Assembly (NCBI GenBank): GCA_947588655.1
Contig: CANPYS010000005.1
Coordinates: 1 to 63,763, forward strand
DNA: 63,763 nucleotides
Source of the DNA: an uncultured Alphaproteobacteria bacterium
Lineage (GTDB): Bacteria; Pseudomonadota; Alphaproteobacteria; RF32; CAG-239
Direction of reading: 5' to 3'
The translations under genes were made by a program, and so were the position numbers. This document shows, piece after piece, positions 36,843 through 45,943 of the stretch; positions within the stretch are counted from its first letter, which is position 1, and each line of letters starts with the position of its first letter. The notes beneath the pieces are model-generated. The model saw only the letters and a list, made by a program, of their open reading frames with translations. It was not told the origin of the DNA and ran no database searches.

Positions 36843-37645
36843 AAAAGCAAAAAATGAACACTGTATTTAAAGAAAATCTGCCAATGCGCGAAAAACCAAA
36901 ATACAGTGTATTTAAAGCAATCTTAAATCCTTTTAATCAAATTTCAGATAATCTGATATTTTTTGTGATATTGGCGCTTATTTTTACGCTCATTTTAAGT
37001 GGCTTGACTTATTTTTACAAAGCGGTTTTTGCCGCGCAAACCACGCCTGAAACCACGGGCGAGCTTTGGAATGAGGGCATAAGGCTTGGGCTTTATATTT
37101 TAACCAAGTTGCTAATTTTAGCGGTGTTTTTGCGTTGCTGGACAGATGCTTCCGCGCAAGATAAAGATCTTTTGATGAATGTTAAGAAAACGCTTGCTGA
37201 CATTTTCAAAATATACGCGGTTATTTTAGTTTTTTTGGTTATCAACGCTTTGCCGGCGTTTTCATCTTTTGCCTTGTTTATACGAACGCCAAACCCCAAC
37301 TGGTTGCTTGAGTTAGCTTATTTCACGTTTATAAGCTTAGGTTTTGTCGCGCCGTTTGTTTTAATGCGCTTTTACGGCGGTTTTGGCGCAATTTTGGAAG
37401 GGCAACCAACATCGCTAGGCAATTTTTGGATATTAACGCGGGGTTACGCCTACAAAATTATATTATCCGCGGCGCTTTTTTATACGCTGATTTTGGTGCT
37501 TTTCATTGGTTTTGGTGGCATAAAAACCGCTCAAACTGTGGCGGACACGTTGTTTTCAAACTTTGCCGTGCTTTTAATTGGCGCTTTAACGGCGGGCTTT
37601 ATGCGCACGCAACACGCTATATTTTCAGCGCAAAAGAGCGTTTGA
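36839..37645 (+). CDS. Hypothetical multi-pass membrane protein
   Basis: 268 aa; ATGA overlap with dnaE; multiple hydrophobic segments. Confidence 0.7.
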   Translation: MKKQKMNTVFKENLPMREKPKYSVFKAILNPFNQISDNLIFFVILALIFTLILSGLTYFYKAVFAAQTTPETTGELWNEGIRLGLYILTKLLILAVFLRCWTDASAQDKDLLMNVKKTLADIFKIYAVILVFLVINALPAFSSFALFIRTPNPNWLLELAYFTFISLGFVAPFVLMRFYGGFGAILEGQPTSLGNFWILTRGYAYKIILSAALFYTLILVLFIGFGGIKTAQTVADTLFSNFAVLLIGALTAGFMRTQHAIFSAQKSV

Positions 37646-37681
37646 CTTTTACCCTCAAATCTGATATGATGTTTTTATGAC

Positions 37682-37942
37682 ATGGGAGGGAAAATGAGCA
37701 AAGCATTAAACAAAGTTGTCGGTGCAACACTCGTTACCGCGGGCGTTGCGGCAAAATTGGGGCAATGGGGGCTTTCGGTAGCGCGCGTTGTTGGCAACGG
37801 CGCGACAGGCTTGGCGGCGGAGTTTGTCGGCAAGGGCGGCAACCTCAAATTGGGCGATACGATTGTTTCAAACATGCACGGACAAGTCAAAAAACTAAGC
37901 GCCTGGTTTTTTAAAAAGGGCAAAAATTTTTGGAGCCGCTAA
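37682..37942 (+). CDS. Hypothetical protein
   Basis: 86 aa; likely start is internal MSKALNKVV; coupled to the next gene. Confidence 0.6.
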   Translation: MGGKMSKALNKVVGATLVTAGVAAKLGQWGLSVARVVGNGATGLAAEFVGKGGNLKLGDTIVSNMHGQVKKLSAWFFKKGKNFWSR

Positions 37943-38250
37943 TGGAACACGAAGACAATTATAAAGTGATTATCACGCACGAGGGCGTTTTGGTTTTTTT
38001 AATAAAAGAGCGCACGCAAGCGCCTGAAAAGCCTTTTGTGCTTTATGACGGTGGCAATCACGCCACATTTTACCGCCGCGCGGACGAAACGGTTTTGTTT
38101 GATTATCTTAATCCGGAAATTATCCCGATAATGCAACAATCTGACCACATTGTTATCTTTGAATTTAGCGACCAAACGCAAGATGTTTCGCGCGATTATG
38201 CCGCGCCCATTCGGCACATCAAAAAAAATTCGTTCACAGACGGGCTTTAA
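37942..38250 (+). CDS. Hypothetical protein
   Basis: Start trimmed to MEHEDNYKV; TAATG coupling with upstream gene. Confidence 0.6.
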   Translation: MEHEDNYKVIITHEGVLVFLIKERTQAPEKPFVLYDGGNHATFYRRADETVLFDYLNPEIIPIMQQSDHIVIFEFSDQTQDVSRDYAAPIRHIKKNSFTDGL

Positions 38251-38265
38251 GCCCGTTTTTTTAAT
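38239..38265 (+). terminator. Rho-independent terminator
   Basis: ACGGGCTTTAAGCCCGTTTTTTT. Confidence 0.8.
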
Positions 38266-38412
38266 TAAAAATTTACCATAAAACATTATGCTGACACCAA
38301 AGGTTAAATTTGTTACAGAAATATGAACATTTAGCTCTAAAAGCCTTATTTTCTGGACTTTTTGCAAAAAATGTGATAGCTTGAGAATAGGTTAAAAGAA
38401 CGGACGAAACAA

Positions 38413-39204
38413 ATGTATTTATGGATTGTATTGGCAACGTTTATTGTTTTGTTATACTCGTTCAACATCGGTGTTCGGGCTGATTTGGATCGTGTTTTTG
38501 CTGAAACAAAAGCGCAAGTTGTTTTAACCAAGTTTTTAGCCCAGCACAATGCGGTCAAAGAATATTTAAACGAGCAATCGCCTGATAAATTAGGCGCGCG
38601 CGGACAATACACCGAAAGCGAAACCGAACGCGCCGCAGTTAGCTATTTTCCTGGAGACGGTTATAATCTTTCGCCCGATCAAGAGGGCAACACGCTAGGC
38701 GCTGATTTCAAAAACACCGAGGCCAAAGCAACCATTGAAAACTATTTGCCCGTCGGCTTTGAGCCTGAGGCTGATGCCGTAACCAAGGTTTTTTGTTTCA
38801 AAAACGGCGACAAAACGCAAAATTGCAATTCTTCCAACGGACGCAGTTGTTGTAGCGATATGTTTACGGGCGTTTACGTTGTGTCGTTTATGCCCATTCC
38901 GGGGCGTTGGTTTAATCCGGTAACCGACCAACCGCACACAGACTTAATTGGCGCGATGTCGCGACTTGGCGGTTATGGACGCGATGTCGGCTACATTGGC
39001 GAAAAAAACGGCAAACTGGTTATTGTCGGCGGTTACCAGCTCCCGAAAGGAAGCACGGACGAAAACGGCAACACGCTTTTAGATAATGCCGTCACATACC
39101 GCGAGATATGGCAAGCCGTTAAAGACGATCCCGATTTTATAAATTCAGGCTGTAACGATGCCAACAAGCATTGTTTATACGCCGTGCAACAGATTTATGG
39201 TTAA
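38413..39204 (+). CDS. Membrane-anchored extracytoplasmic protein, pilin-operon partner
   Basis: 263 aa; one N-terminal TM then a Cys-containing exported domain; directly upstream of the pilin-like gene. Confidence 0.65.
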   Translation: MYLWIVLATFIVLLYSFNIGVRADLDRVFAETKAQVVLTKFLAQHNAVKEYLNEQSPDKLGARGQYTESETERAAVSYFPGDGYNLSPDQEGNTLGADFKNTEAKATIENYLPVGFEPEADAVTKVFCFKNGDKTQNCNSSNGRSCCSDMFTGVYVVSFMPIPGRWFNPVTDQPHTDLIGAMSRLGGYGRDVGYIGEKNGKLVIVGGYQLPKGSTDENGNTLLDNAVTYREIWQAVKDDPDFINSGCNDANKHCLYAVQQIYG

Positions 39205-39215
39205 GGAGAAAAAAG

Positions 39216-42200
39216 ATGATGACGCCTTTTCAAAAATCTAAATTAAAATTAGCGCAAGCTGGTAGCTTAATGGTTGAGGCCATGGCGATGCTAGCGCTGA
39301 TTTCGCTTGTAACGCCGACCTTATATAAAAAATCGGCGGAACGCACCACCGAGTTGCAAGACATCAACACGGCATCGCACGCGCGAACAGTCTTAAAAGC
39401 GTTAGATAACTACGTTAAAACAAACTATTCCACCCTTATGGAAGAAATGGGCAGTGGCGATTCCACTAAGCAAATTTCAGCCGAAGACTTAGCCAAGGAA
39501 GACGGCGATTACAAGCCTTATTTTCCGTTTGGCTACAAGTTTGAAGACCTCAAAAACTTTGCCGCGCCGCAAGCCGCTTTAATGAAAAAAGGCGATTCTA
39601 TCACGGTGTTTGTTGACTTTCCGACCAATGTTGACTTGGGCGAAACCCGCGCCGCGCGCATTGCTTCTATGATTGGGAGCAACGGCGGTTACATCAACAA
39701 GGACGAAAAAGCGCAAGGCGTTGGCGGCGTGTGGAGCTTGGAAACGACCGATTTAAGCAACATGGGCTTTGCTACCGATAAAAAAGACTCCATTGTGGTT
39801 GCCTCGTCCGATGCTATTAACTCGGCTATGGCGGGCGCGCTAGAAAACGAAAAATATTTGCAACGCACCAAGCCCGAAACAGAATCCGAACGTTGGCGCA
39901 ACGCGATGACAACCGACCTTTATATGGGCGGTGTGGCAAACGCTGAAACAATGTATAAAATTTTGGGCGTTGAACAGCTGATTTTAGGCGAAACCGATAG
40001 CCCTGTTGACGCCGACTTAGTTATTACCGAAGACGCAACAAGTGGTGGCGCGGCATGGATGGCAGGCGCATTACACGCCTTAAACGAGACCTTTAATGTT
40101 GAAGGCACGCCTGAAGATGCCTCTTTAGACTTTGGCGAGGCTATTAAAGCCCAAACGGGCGAAGGCACGACAAACCGTGTTTCATTTAACAACGAGGATA
40201 TTATTTTTGAGGGCTCTTCTTCCACCGGTACAGGGGGCGAAACCTCTTCCGGCACAGCCTTATTTAAGGTAAAAACAACTGTTGACAACGCCTTAGAATC
40301 AACAGGCGACACCCGACTTGCCAACAAAGATAACTCTGTTTTTGAAGCTGGTCCAAACGGCAAATACATTAAAGTAACACCCGAGCAAGGCGAATTAAGC
40401 CTTATGGACGGCAACATCATTACAAAAAAGGTTACAGGTCAAGATAATGGCGTGCGCACCGACATTAAAACCAAACTTTATGTCAATGATGAAACCAACA
40501 TTGGCACCGTAGGAACAATGAGTCCTGAAGCAACAAGCATTACAAACTTTGATCCCAAACTTAAAGTATGGGGCGATGCTTATGTTGATGAAACCCTTTA
40601 TGCCAACGACCTTAAAGTTAAGGAATTTGATACATTAAGTCTCCGCGCCGGTAAGGAAAATTTTGGAGAAGGGAATTGGCGCTTAAATGTCACAGATCAA
40701 GATTTTGAAGTTCAAGATAAAAACGGCAATACAAGGTTGTCTTTAAATGAAGGTGAATCCACTGTTCTCAACACAACAGGAACTTTAGATGACAATGGTC
40801 GGACGGGAAGCTCCATTCAACTTGATGATGGTGTTGCTGATATCCGTGGCAAAAATACCTTAAACTTACATACCCAAAACTTTGGAAATGTAGATATCCA
40901 AAGCGGTGCTTTAACCGTTCAAGGCACTTCCACAGCTTTAGACGGAAACTCAAAAGTTATTGCAAAAGCACCTTTTATGGTTCATACTGACAACGAAGGG
41001 ACATCAGACAATGCAACCCTTTATGCCGACCCTAACAATAACGGAGAGGTTCAAATTAATGCTCAAAACACGCAGATTACATCTTACAGCACATTAATTG
41101 CCCCTCAAGACAAAGGAACTTCTAGCAATGGGGTCTTCGCTATTGGAGGTAACTTAACATCAACTGATAACGGTGTTTATTTGGACAACATCGCTTTCCG
41201 TGTTCAGCCAAAGGTTGATGCTAACACAGCTTCGTCAGATAACAGCATTGTAGATGTATATGAAAACGCCTTTATCTTAAATGAAAAAGACCAGGCAGAA
41301 AGTGATAACCCCGTTGTGTATGCTGATTTAAATAAGGGCTCAGATTCAACCACAGAGGACAGCACTAAAATAAATGCCTCTATATACATTCGCCGTGGCG
41401 CGATTGAAGTTGAACCCGAAACAAACGAGGGTTTTGACGCTGATGATGGTAAAGGTTATATTGAGGCATCGCGCTTTGTGGCAAACAACCCCGGAACCGA
41501 TAAGAGCACACCTATCGTCCCGATATTCGCTGGCGAATATGATGAATCCATCTATTATCAAAACGAATCTCCTCGCGTGGCATACGACCGTTATATGATA
41601 AACCCGGCTTACACCTCGGTGATGCACGATATTAAGCTGACCACGCGAGGTGGCGCGCGCTTGAGCGATATTTTGCCAGACTTTATCAACAAAGGTATTT
41701 ACCTTGTCAACAACTCTTATACAGAAGAAGGCACAAGCTTTGATGATATTAGGCCAAGCGTCACTGAGGGAGGAAGAATTGAGACTAACTTTACGGAACA
41801 ACTCATTGGAGGTGGTTACCAAAACACTTACGCTTCCGCCTTTATGGGCATTGTACCGGCGCCACAATGTCCGCCAGGATATGCGCGCGTGATAACGCTC
41901 ACACCGGCAACTTTCCAAATGGCGCAGGCCGGTAACATCCGTTATGTAAACCTTGGAGGAGGTGGAAATAGCGGCACAGATCTGAATCGTTTTGAAGTGG
42001 TTTCTCTTTCCAACGAAAATACTCTCTCAAATTTGGATAAAAACGATATTAAGATTAACGAAGTTGGTCAAGACATCATCAGTGGCGCACGGTGGACAGA
42101 AATAACGCAGTCAGATGGAACATCCCGAAGCGTTTTGGGTGACCCTGTGGAAGGAACAGATGACGACAACGTTAAAGCCTTAAGAACGGTTCCTTTTTCC

Positions 42201-42686
42201 TTCCAACAAAACACTTGGTTGCGGAGTATGGTTCAAACGAGGAGAACAGGCTCTACAGACTCTTGCGGTGACAACAAAAGTGGTGCCTCTGGCTCACAAA
42301 GCGCCAATGTTAGTTGTCCGGACTTTATTGGGTGGTCAGCAATTATGGGCTTTATTTATCCTGAAACTCAATATAAAGGATTGATAGATGCTATTACAAC
42401 CCTTTCTGGAGGCTCGTACAGCACTTCCAGTGATGATAGCAACAAGATTTACTGGAACTTATATCCGGTACAGACATCTTCATTGGAAGCGTATGCCACA
42501 GTGTATTGCTACTTTGATAGAAGCAACTTATGGGGATCCTCTAAACAAAATTCCGAAATGGTTGACCAATACGACCAGCTGAATAACTTCTCAAGTGCTT
42601 ATACAAAGACAAGAACAAACGATCAGGCAGGAGACTATGTCAACCGCTTAGACGATCCGGCATTAAAATACCGCGATCCATGGTAA
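39216..42686 (+). CDS. Giant pilin-like surface protein
   Basis: About 1156 aa from MMTPFQKSK; prepilin-like 'AGSLMVEAMAMLALISLVTPTLYKKSAERTTEL'; long Thr/Asn/Asp/Gly-rich repetitive passenger; RBS aaggag. Confidence 0.75.
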   Translation: MMTPFQKSKLKLAQAGSLMVEAMAMLALISLVTPTLYKKSAERTTELQDINTASHARTVLKALDNYVKTNYSTLMEEMGSGDSTKQISAEDLAKEDGDYKPYFPFGYKFEDLKNFAAPQAALMKKGDSITVFVDFPTNVDLGETRAARIASMIGSNGGYINKDEKAQGVGGVWSLETTDLSNMGFATDKKDSIVVASSDAINSAMAGALENEKYLQRTKPETESERWRNAMTTDLYMGGVANAETMYKILGVEQLILGETDSPVDADLVITEDATSGGAAWMAGALHALNETFNVEGTPEDASLDFGEAIKAQTGEGTTNRVSFNNEDIIFEGSSSTGTGGETSSGTALFKVKTTVDNALESTGDTRLANKDNSVFEAGPNGKYIKVTPEQGELSLMDGNIITKKVTGQDNGVRTDIKTKLYVNDETNIGTVGTMSPEATSITNFDPKLKVWGDAYVDETLYANDLKVKEFDTLSLRAGKENFGEGNWRLNVTDQDFEVQDKNGNTRLSLNEGESTVLNTTGTLDDNGRTGSSIQLDDGVADIRGKNTLNLHTQNFGNVDIQSGALTVQGTSTALDGNSKVIAKAPFMVHTDNEGTSDNATLYADPNNNGEVQINAQNTQITSYSTLIAPQDKGTSSNGVFAIGGNLTSTDNGVYLDNIAFRVQPKVDANTASSDNSIVDVYENAFILNEKDQAESDNPVVYADLNKGSDSTTEDSTKINASIYIRRGAIEVEPETNEGFDADDGKGYIEASRFVANNPGTDKSTPIVPIFAGEYDESIYYQNESPRVAYDRYMINPAYTSVMHDIKLTTRGGARLSDILPDFINKGIYLVNNSYTEEGTSFDDIRPSVTEGGRIETNFTEQLIGGGYQNTYASAFMGIVPAPQCPPGYARVITLTPATFQMAQAGNIRYVNLGGGGNSGTDLNRFEVVSLSNENTLSNLDKNDIKINEVGQDIISGARWTEITQSDGTSRSVLGDPVEGTDDDNVKALRTVPFSFQQNTWLRSMVQTRRTGSTDSCGDNKSGASGSQSANVSCPDFIGWSAIMGFIYPETQYKGLIDAITTLSGGSYSTSSDDSNKIYWNLYPVQTSSLEAYATVYCYFDRSNLWGSSKQNSEMVDQYDQLNNFSSAYTKTRTNDQAGDYVNRLDDPALKYRDPW

Positions 42687-42689
42687 AAA

Positions 42690-42720
42690 AGAAAAGCCCC
42701 AATCGGGGCTTTTCCTTTAT
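42690..42720 (+). terminator. Rho-independent terminator
   Basis: GAAAAGCCCC-aat-CGGGGCTTTTC followed by a T-rich stretch. Confidence 0.85.
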
Positions 42721-42804
42721 AATTGAACAAAAAAATTATTGTAAAGATATAAAAAATAGATAATAATTTGAGAACATGCTTTAATAATAAAAGGTAATTA
42801 AAAA

Positions 42805-43863
42805 ATGAAACGATTTATAAAACTTATAAGTATTTTTATTCCGATAAAAAAATGGAGAAAGAAATTTAGAACAAAATATCTGAATAAAAAAAAGAAAAGT
42901 CCAATAATTAACAGCGCCTATTACGGAAAAATATACTTTCCATATTACCCTGATATAAAAATAACCAACCAAGGAAAGCCTAAATTATATAACGAATGGG
43001 GGGGGGGACTAGACATATACTTTATTAGAGATAAAGTCGGATGCCATTGCCCTTACGCTGAAACTTCTAAATATTTTTTATGGGACAGATTTAATATAGG
43101 TTTAGATACACATTTTTATACTCACGAAACAATGCTAGAAACAATGGGTAAACCTATTCATAGGTATGGATATTTTTATGAATCCGAAGCTATTATTCCT
43201 GAAGAATATAAAATTTTTGATAAATATAAAGGAATTGAAAAAGATTTTGATGCGGTTTTTACATATTCTGAAAAATTATTAAACAAACTAGATAATGCGA
43301 TTTTATTTCCCTCTTGTGCAACTGTTTGGTACAGCAAGGAATATTATAATGGAATACAAGACCCTGTTCAATTAGATGAGAATTTGTATCAGAAAAAAAC
43401 CAAAAATATATCTATGATATGTTCTTCAAAACTACTTACGGAAATGCATAAAATTCGTCATAAAATTGCCTCGGATGCTTTAAAAACAGGGAAAGTTGAT
43501 TTATTTGGCGGATTTCTAAATGGGAAAATGTTTCCTTATAAATCTTCAACATTAAAAGATTACAGATTCCAAATTGTTGTTGAAAATGATATTACGCCCT
43601 ATTATTTTACCGAAAAAATAATGGATTGCTTTGCATCTCAAACCATTCCTGTTTATCTAGGGGCTACAAAAATAAATAACTTTTTTAATGAAGACGGAAT
43701 TATTAAAATTGAAAAAGATGTAGACATTGAAAAAGTAATAAATAACTTAAATGAAACAGCGTACCAAAACAGAATTAACGCGGTAAAAGAAAATTATAAG
43801 AAAGTTATGAAATATCTTAATATAAATGATTTACTATATGAGACCTATTTTGCAAAAAAATAA
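42805..43863 (+). CDS. Glycosyltransferase family 10 (fucosyltransferase)-like protein
   Basis: 352 aa; 'DYRFQIVVENDITPYYFTEKIMDCFASQTIPVYLGATKINNFFNEDGII' matches the GT10 C-terminal signature; AT-rich relative to neighbours. Confidence 0.75.
   Translation: MKRFIKLISIFIPIKKWRKKFRTKYLNKKKKSPIINSAYYGKIYFPYYPDIKITNQGKPKLYNEWGGGLDIYFIRDKVGCHCPYAETSKYFLWDRFNIGLDTHFYTHETMLETMGKPIHRYGYFYESEAIIPEEYKIFDKYKGIEKDFDAVFTYSEKLLNKLDNAILFPSCATVWYSKEYYNGIQDPVQLDENLYQKKTKNISMICSSKLLTEMHKIRHKIASDALKTGKVDLFGGFLNGKMFPYKSSTLKDYRFQIVVENDITPYYFTEKIMDCFASQTIPVYLGATKINNFFNEDGIIKIEKDVDIEKVINNLNETAYQNRINAVKENYKKVMKYLNINDLLYETYFAKK
42998..43007 (+). repeat. Homopolymeric G10 tract inside the glycosyltransferase gene
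   Basis: 'cgaatGGGGGGGGGGactag'; in frame E-W-G-G-G-L. Confidence 0.95.
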
Positions 43864-43901
43864 TATATGACATAGTTTTCAGAGCAATAAACTTATCTGA
43901 A

Positions 43902-43983
43902 TCGTCATTCGCGAGGAATCCAGGAAAAATAAAGCTATATTATTGTCCTGGATTTTTCCTCCCTACGGTCGTCAGAATGACGA
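43902..43983. repeat. Palindromic repeat R3
   Basis: TCGTCATTC...GAGGAATCCAGGA / TCCTGGATTTTTCCTC...GAATGACGA inverted arms. Confidence 0.75.
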
Positions 43984-43992
43984 CTCTTTAAC

Positions 43993-44155
43993 GGAAAGGC
44001 GGATAGCGTGTGCAGATGGAGTGATTTAAGGGGAAAAAGTACCGGAGCGTTTTAAAGCCTTGGAAAGGCGGAGAACCGCTCAATCCAAAAAACGCGATTA
44101 ATGAGGTGATTAGAGTGATTTTAAGCCCGAAAGTACCGGATTATTTTAAAGCCTT
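43993..44155. repeat. Two truncated left-arm units of hairpin repeat R2
   Basis: GGAAAGGCGG-initiated units at 43993 and 44062, each ending 'attttaaagcctt' or similar. Confidence 0.8.
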
Positions 44156-44280
44156 GGAAAGGCGGATAGCGTGTGCAGATGGAGTGATTTAAGGGGAAAA
44201 AGTACCGGAGCGTACATAAGAAGTACGTGAGGACACTTTTTCCCCTTAAATTGCTCTAGATGCCAGCTAGACGCCTTTCC
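44156..44280. repeat. Hairpin repeat R2, copy 2 (full)
   Basis: GGAAAGGCG...CGCCTTTCC; inner perfect 17-bp stem ATTTAAGGGGAAAAAGT (44187-44203) / ACTTTTTCCCCTTAAAT (44235-44251). Confidence 0.9.
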
Positions 44281-44287
44281 CCGCCCT

Positions 44288-44797
44288 TTAAGCACGTTTT
44301 AAAAGACTCAACAACTTCTGATTCGCCTCCTCCAAGGAACTATTATCAAAAACAGCAACCTCGCTGGCTAGACGATCAAGAGCTTGTTCGTAGATTTGGC
44401 GTTCACTGTACGATTGTTCGGCTAAATTTTCGGACCGATACAAATCGCGCACAACTTCGGCAATCGCGACGGGATTACCGGAATTGATTTTATTTTCATA
44501 TTCCTGCGCGCGGCGCGACCACATGGCTTTTTTCACACGCGCCTTGCCTTGGAGGGTTTGGAGCGCCTCGTTGATTGTGGATTCGCCCGAAATACGACGC
44601 AAGCCCACATGCTCAACCTTAGCCACCGGAATACGCAATGTCATTTTATCCTTGTCAAAGTTGACAACCAACATCTCAAGTTCTGTGCCGGCAATGGTTT
44701 GCTTTGAAACATCGGCAACCTTGCCAACACCTTGTGTTGGATAAACGACATACTCGCCGGAGCTGAAAGCCTGAAAAGGTTTTTTCTTTGTGCTCAT
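44288..44797 (-). CDS. carD: CarD family transcriptional regulator
   Basis: 'FSSGEYVVYPTQGVGKVADVSKQTIAGTELEMLVVNFDKDKMTLRIPVAK...MWSRRAQEYENKINSG'. Confidence 0.95.
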   Translation of the reverse strand: MSTKKKPFQAFSSGEYVVYPTQGVGKVADVSKQTIAGTELEMLVVNFDKDKMTLRIPVAKVEHVGLRRISGESTINEALQTLQGKARVKKAMWSRRAQEYENKINSGNPVAIAEVVRDLYRSENLAEQSYSERQIYEQALDRLASEVAVFDNSSLEEANQKLLSLLKRA

Positions 44798-44906
44798 ATT
44801 GTTTTCCTTACTTGATTATGTCTTGAACAAAAAAGAATATACCACATTTTTAAGCCAAAAAAAAGCCTAAATTTTAAAATTTTTCATTTTTTTACATTTT
44901 AAAGCT

Positions 44907-45377
44907 TCAAACGCTAGGAAACAAGCCAGTTTGACGCAACGCCTCGCCAACCACCATGGTTGCCGCCACCGCCATATTGATAGAGCGCGCGCCTGCTTGC
45001 ATGGGAATTAAAAGTCTTTCGTCAGCCGTTTTATGCACTTCTTCAGGCACACCGGCACTTTCGCGCCCCAAAAGAATAATATCGTTTGGCTTAAAGCAAA
45101 AATCGGTATAAGGCTTTTGGGCGTGCGTTGTCAACAAAACAAGCCGCCCATATTCGTCCTTATTCTCAGCCCGAAAATCCAAAAACGCCTGCCACGAGTC
45201 GTGGCGCTTAAAACAAGCGTTTTGCAAATAATCCATACCGGCGCGACGCATTTCTTTGCCACCAAAGACAAAGCCGCACGGTTCAATAATATCTAAAGGC
45301 AAGCCCAAACAGGCGCCCAAACGCAACAAAGTGCCTGTATTTTGGGCAATATCGGGCTGAAAAAGCGCCAACCGCAT
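44907..45377 (-). CDS. trmL: tRNA (cytidine(34)-2'-O)-methyltransferase TrmL
   Basis: SPOUT fold: 'MRLALFQPDIAQNTGTLLRLGACLGLPLDIIEPCGF...ILLGRESAGVPEEVH...SINMAVAATMV'. Confidence 0.94.
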   Translation of the reverse strand: MRLALFQPDIAQNTGTLLRLGACLGLPLDIIEPCGFVFGGKEMRRAGMDYLQNACFKRHDSWQAFLDFRAENKDEYGRLVLLTTHAQKPYTDFCFKPNDIILLGRESAGVPEEVHKTADERLLIPMQAGARSINMAVAATMVVGEALRQTGLFPSV

Positions 45378-45827
45378 TTATGCATTACCTTTTTTCTGCC
45401 TTACCGCATAAAGCGCCGCAAAATCAATTGGGTTCAGCATAATTGGGGGCAAACCGCCTTCTGTCAAGCAATGTGTGACCACATTTCGGGCAAAGGGGAA
45501 CAAAAGCCTTGGGATTTCAATACCCAAAACAGGCTCTACATGCTCCGCCGGCACATTAAGCGTGACAGCCGCGCCGTACGAAAGCTCCAAAATAAAAAGC
45601 TTTTCATTTTCAACATCGCCGTTTAAGCTCACATTCAGCACAACCTCATGCGTGGTGTCATTTAATTTTTGCGACTTAATCTGCACATCAACCTTAATTT
45701 GCGGTTGTTGGCGAATTTTACCAAAAACCTCGGGCGCATGCGGAATTTCAAAAGACAAATCTTTAATATACTGACTGTTAATCACAATCGGCGGTACATT
45801 TTGGTTTTGTTTATTTGTATCAGACAT
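45378..45827 (-). CDS. secB: Protein-export chaperone SecB
   Basis: 'NSQYIKDLSFEIPHAPEVF...LFPFARNVVTHCLTEGGLPPIMLNPIDFAALY'; start trimmed to MSDTNKQ with GGAGGA RBS. Confidence 0.96.
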   Translation of the reverse strand: MSDTNKQNQNVPPIVINSQYIKDLSFEIPHAPEVFGKIRQQPQIKVDVQIKSQKLNDTTHEVVLNVSLNGDVENEKLFILELSYGAAVTLNVPAEHVEPVLGIEIPRLLFPFARNVVTHCLTEGGLPPIMLNPIDFAALYAVRQKKGNA

Positions 45828-45943
45828 ATTTCCTCCTTTTTTGTCATTCATAGCGCAAATAATTGAACACGTCAAATATAATAGTTGATAATACCACAAA
45901 ATGCGTTATATATAGACTTAGTTATCTTAAATGAGGTTAAAAA

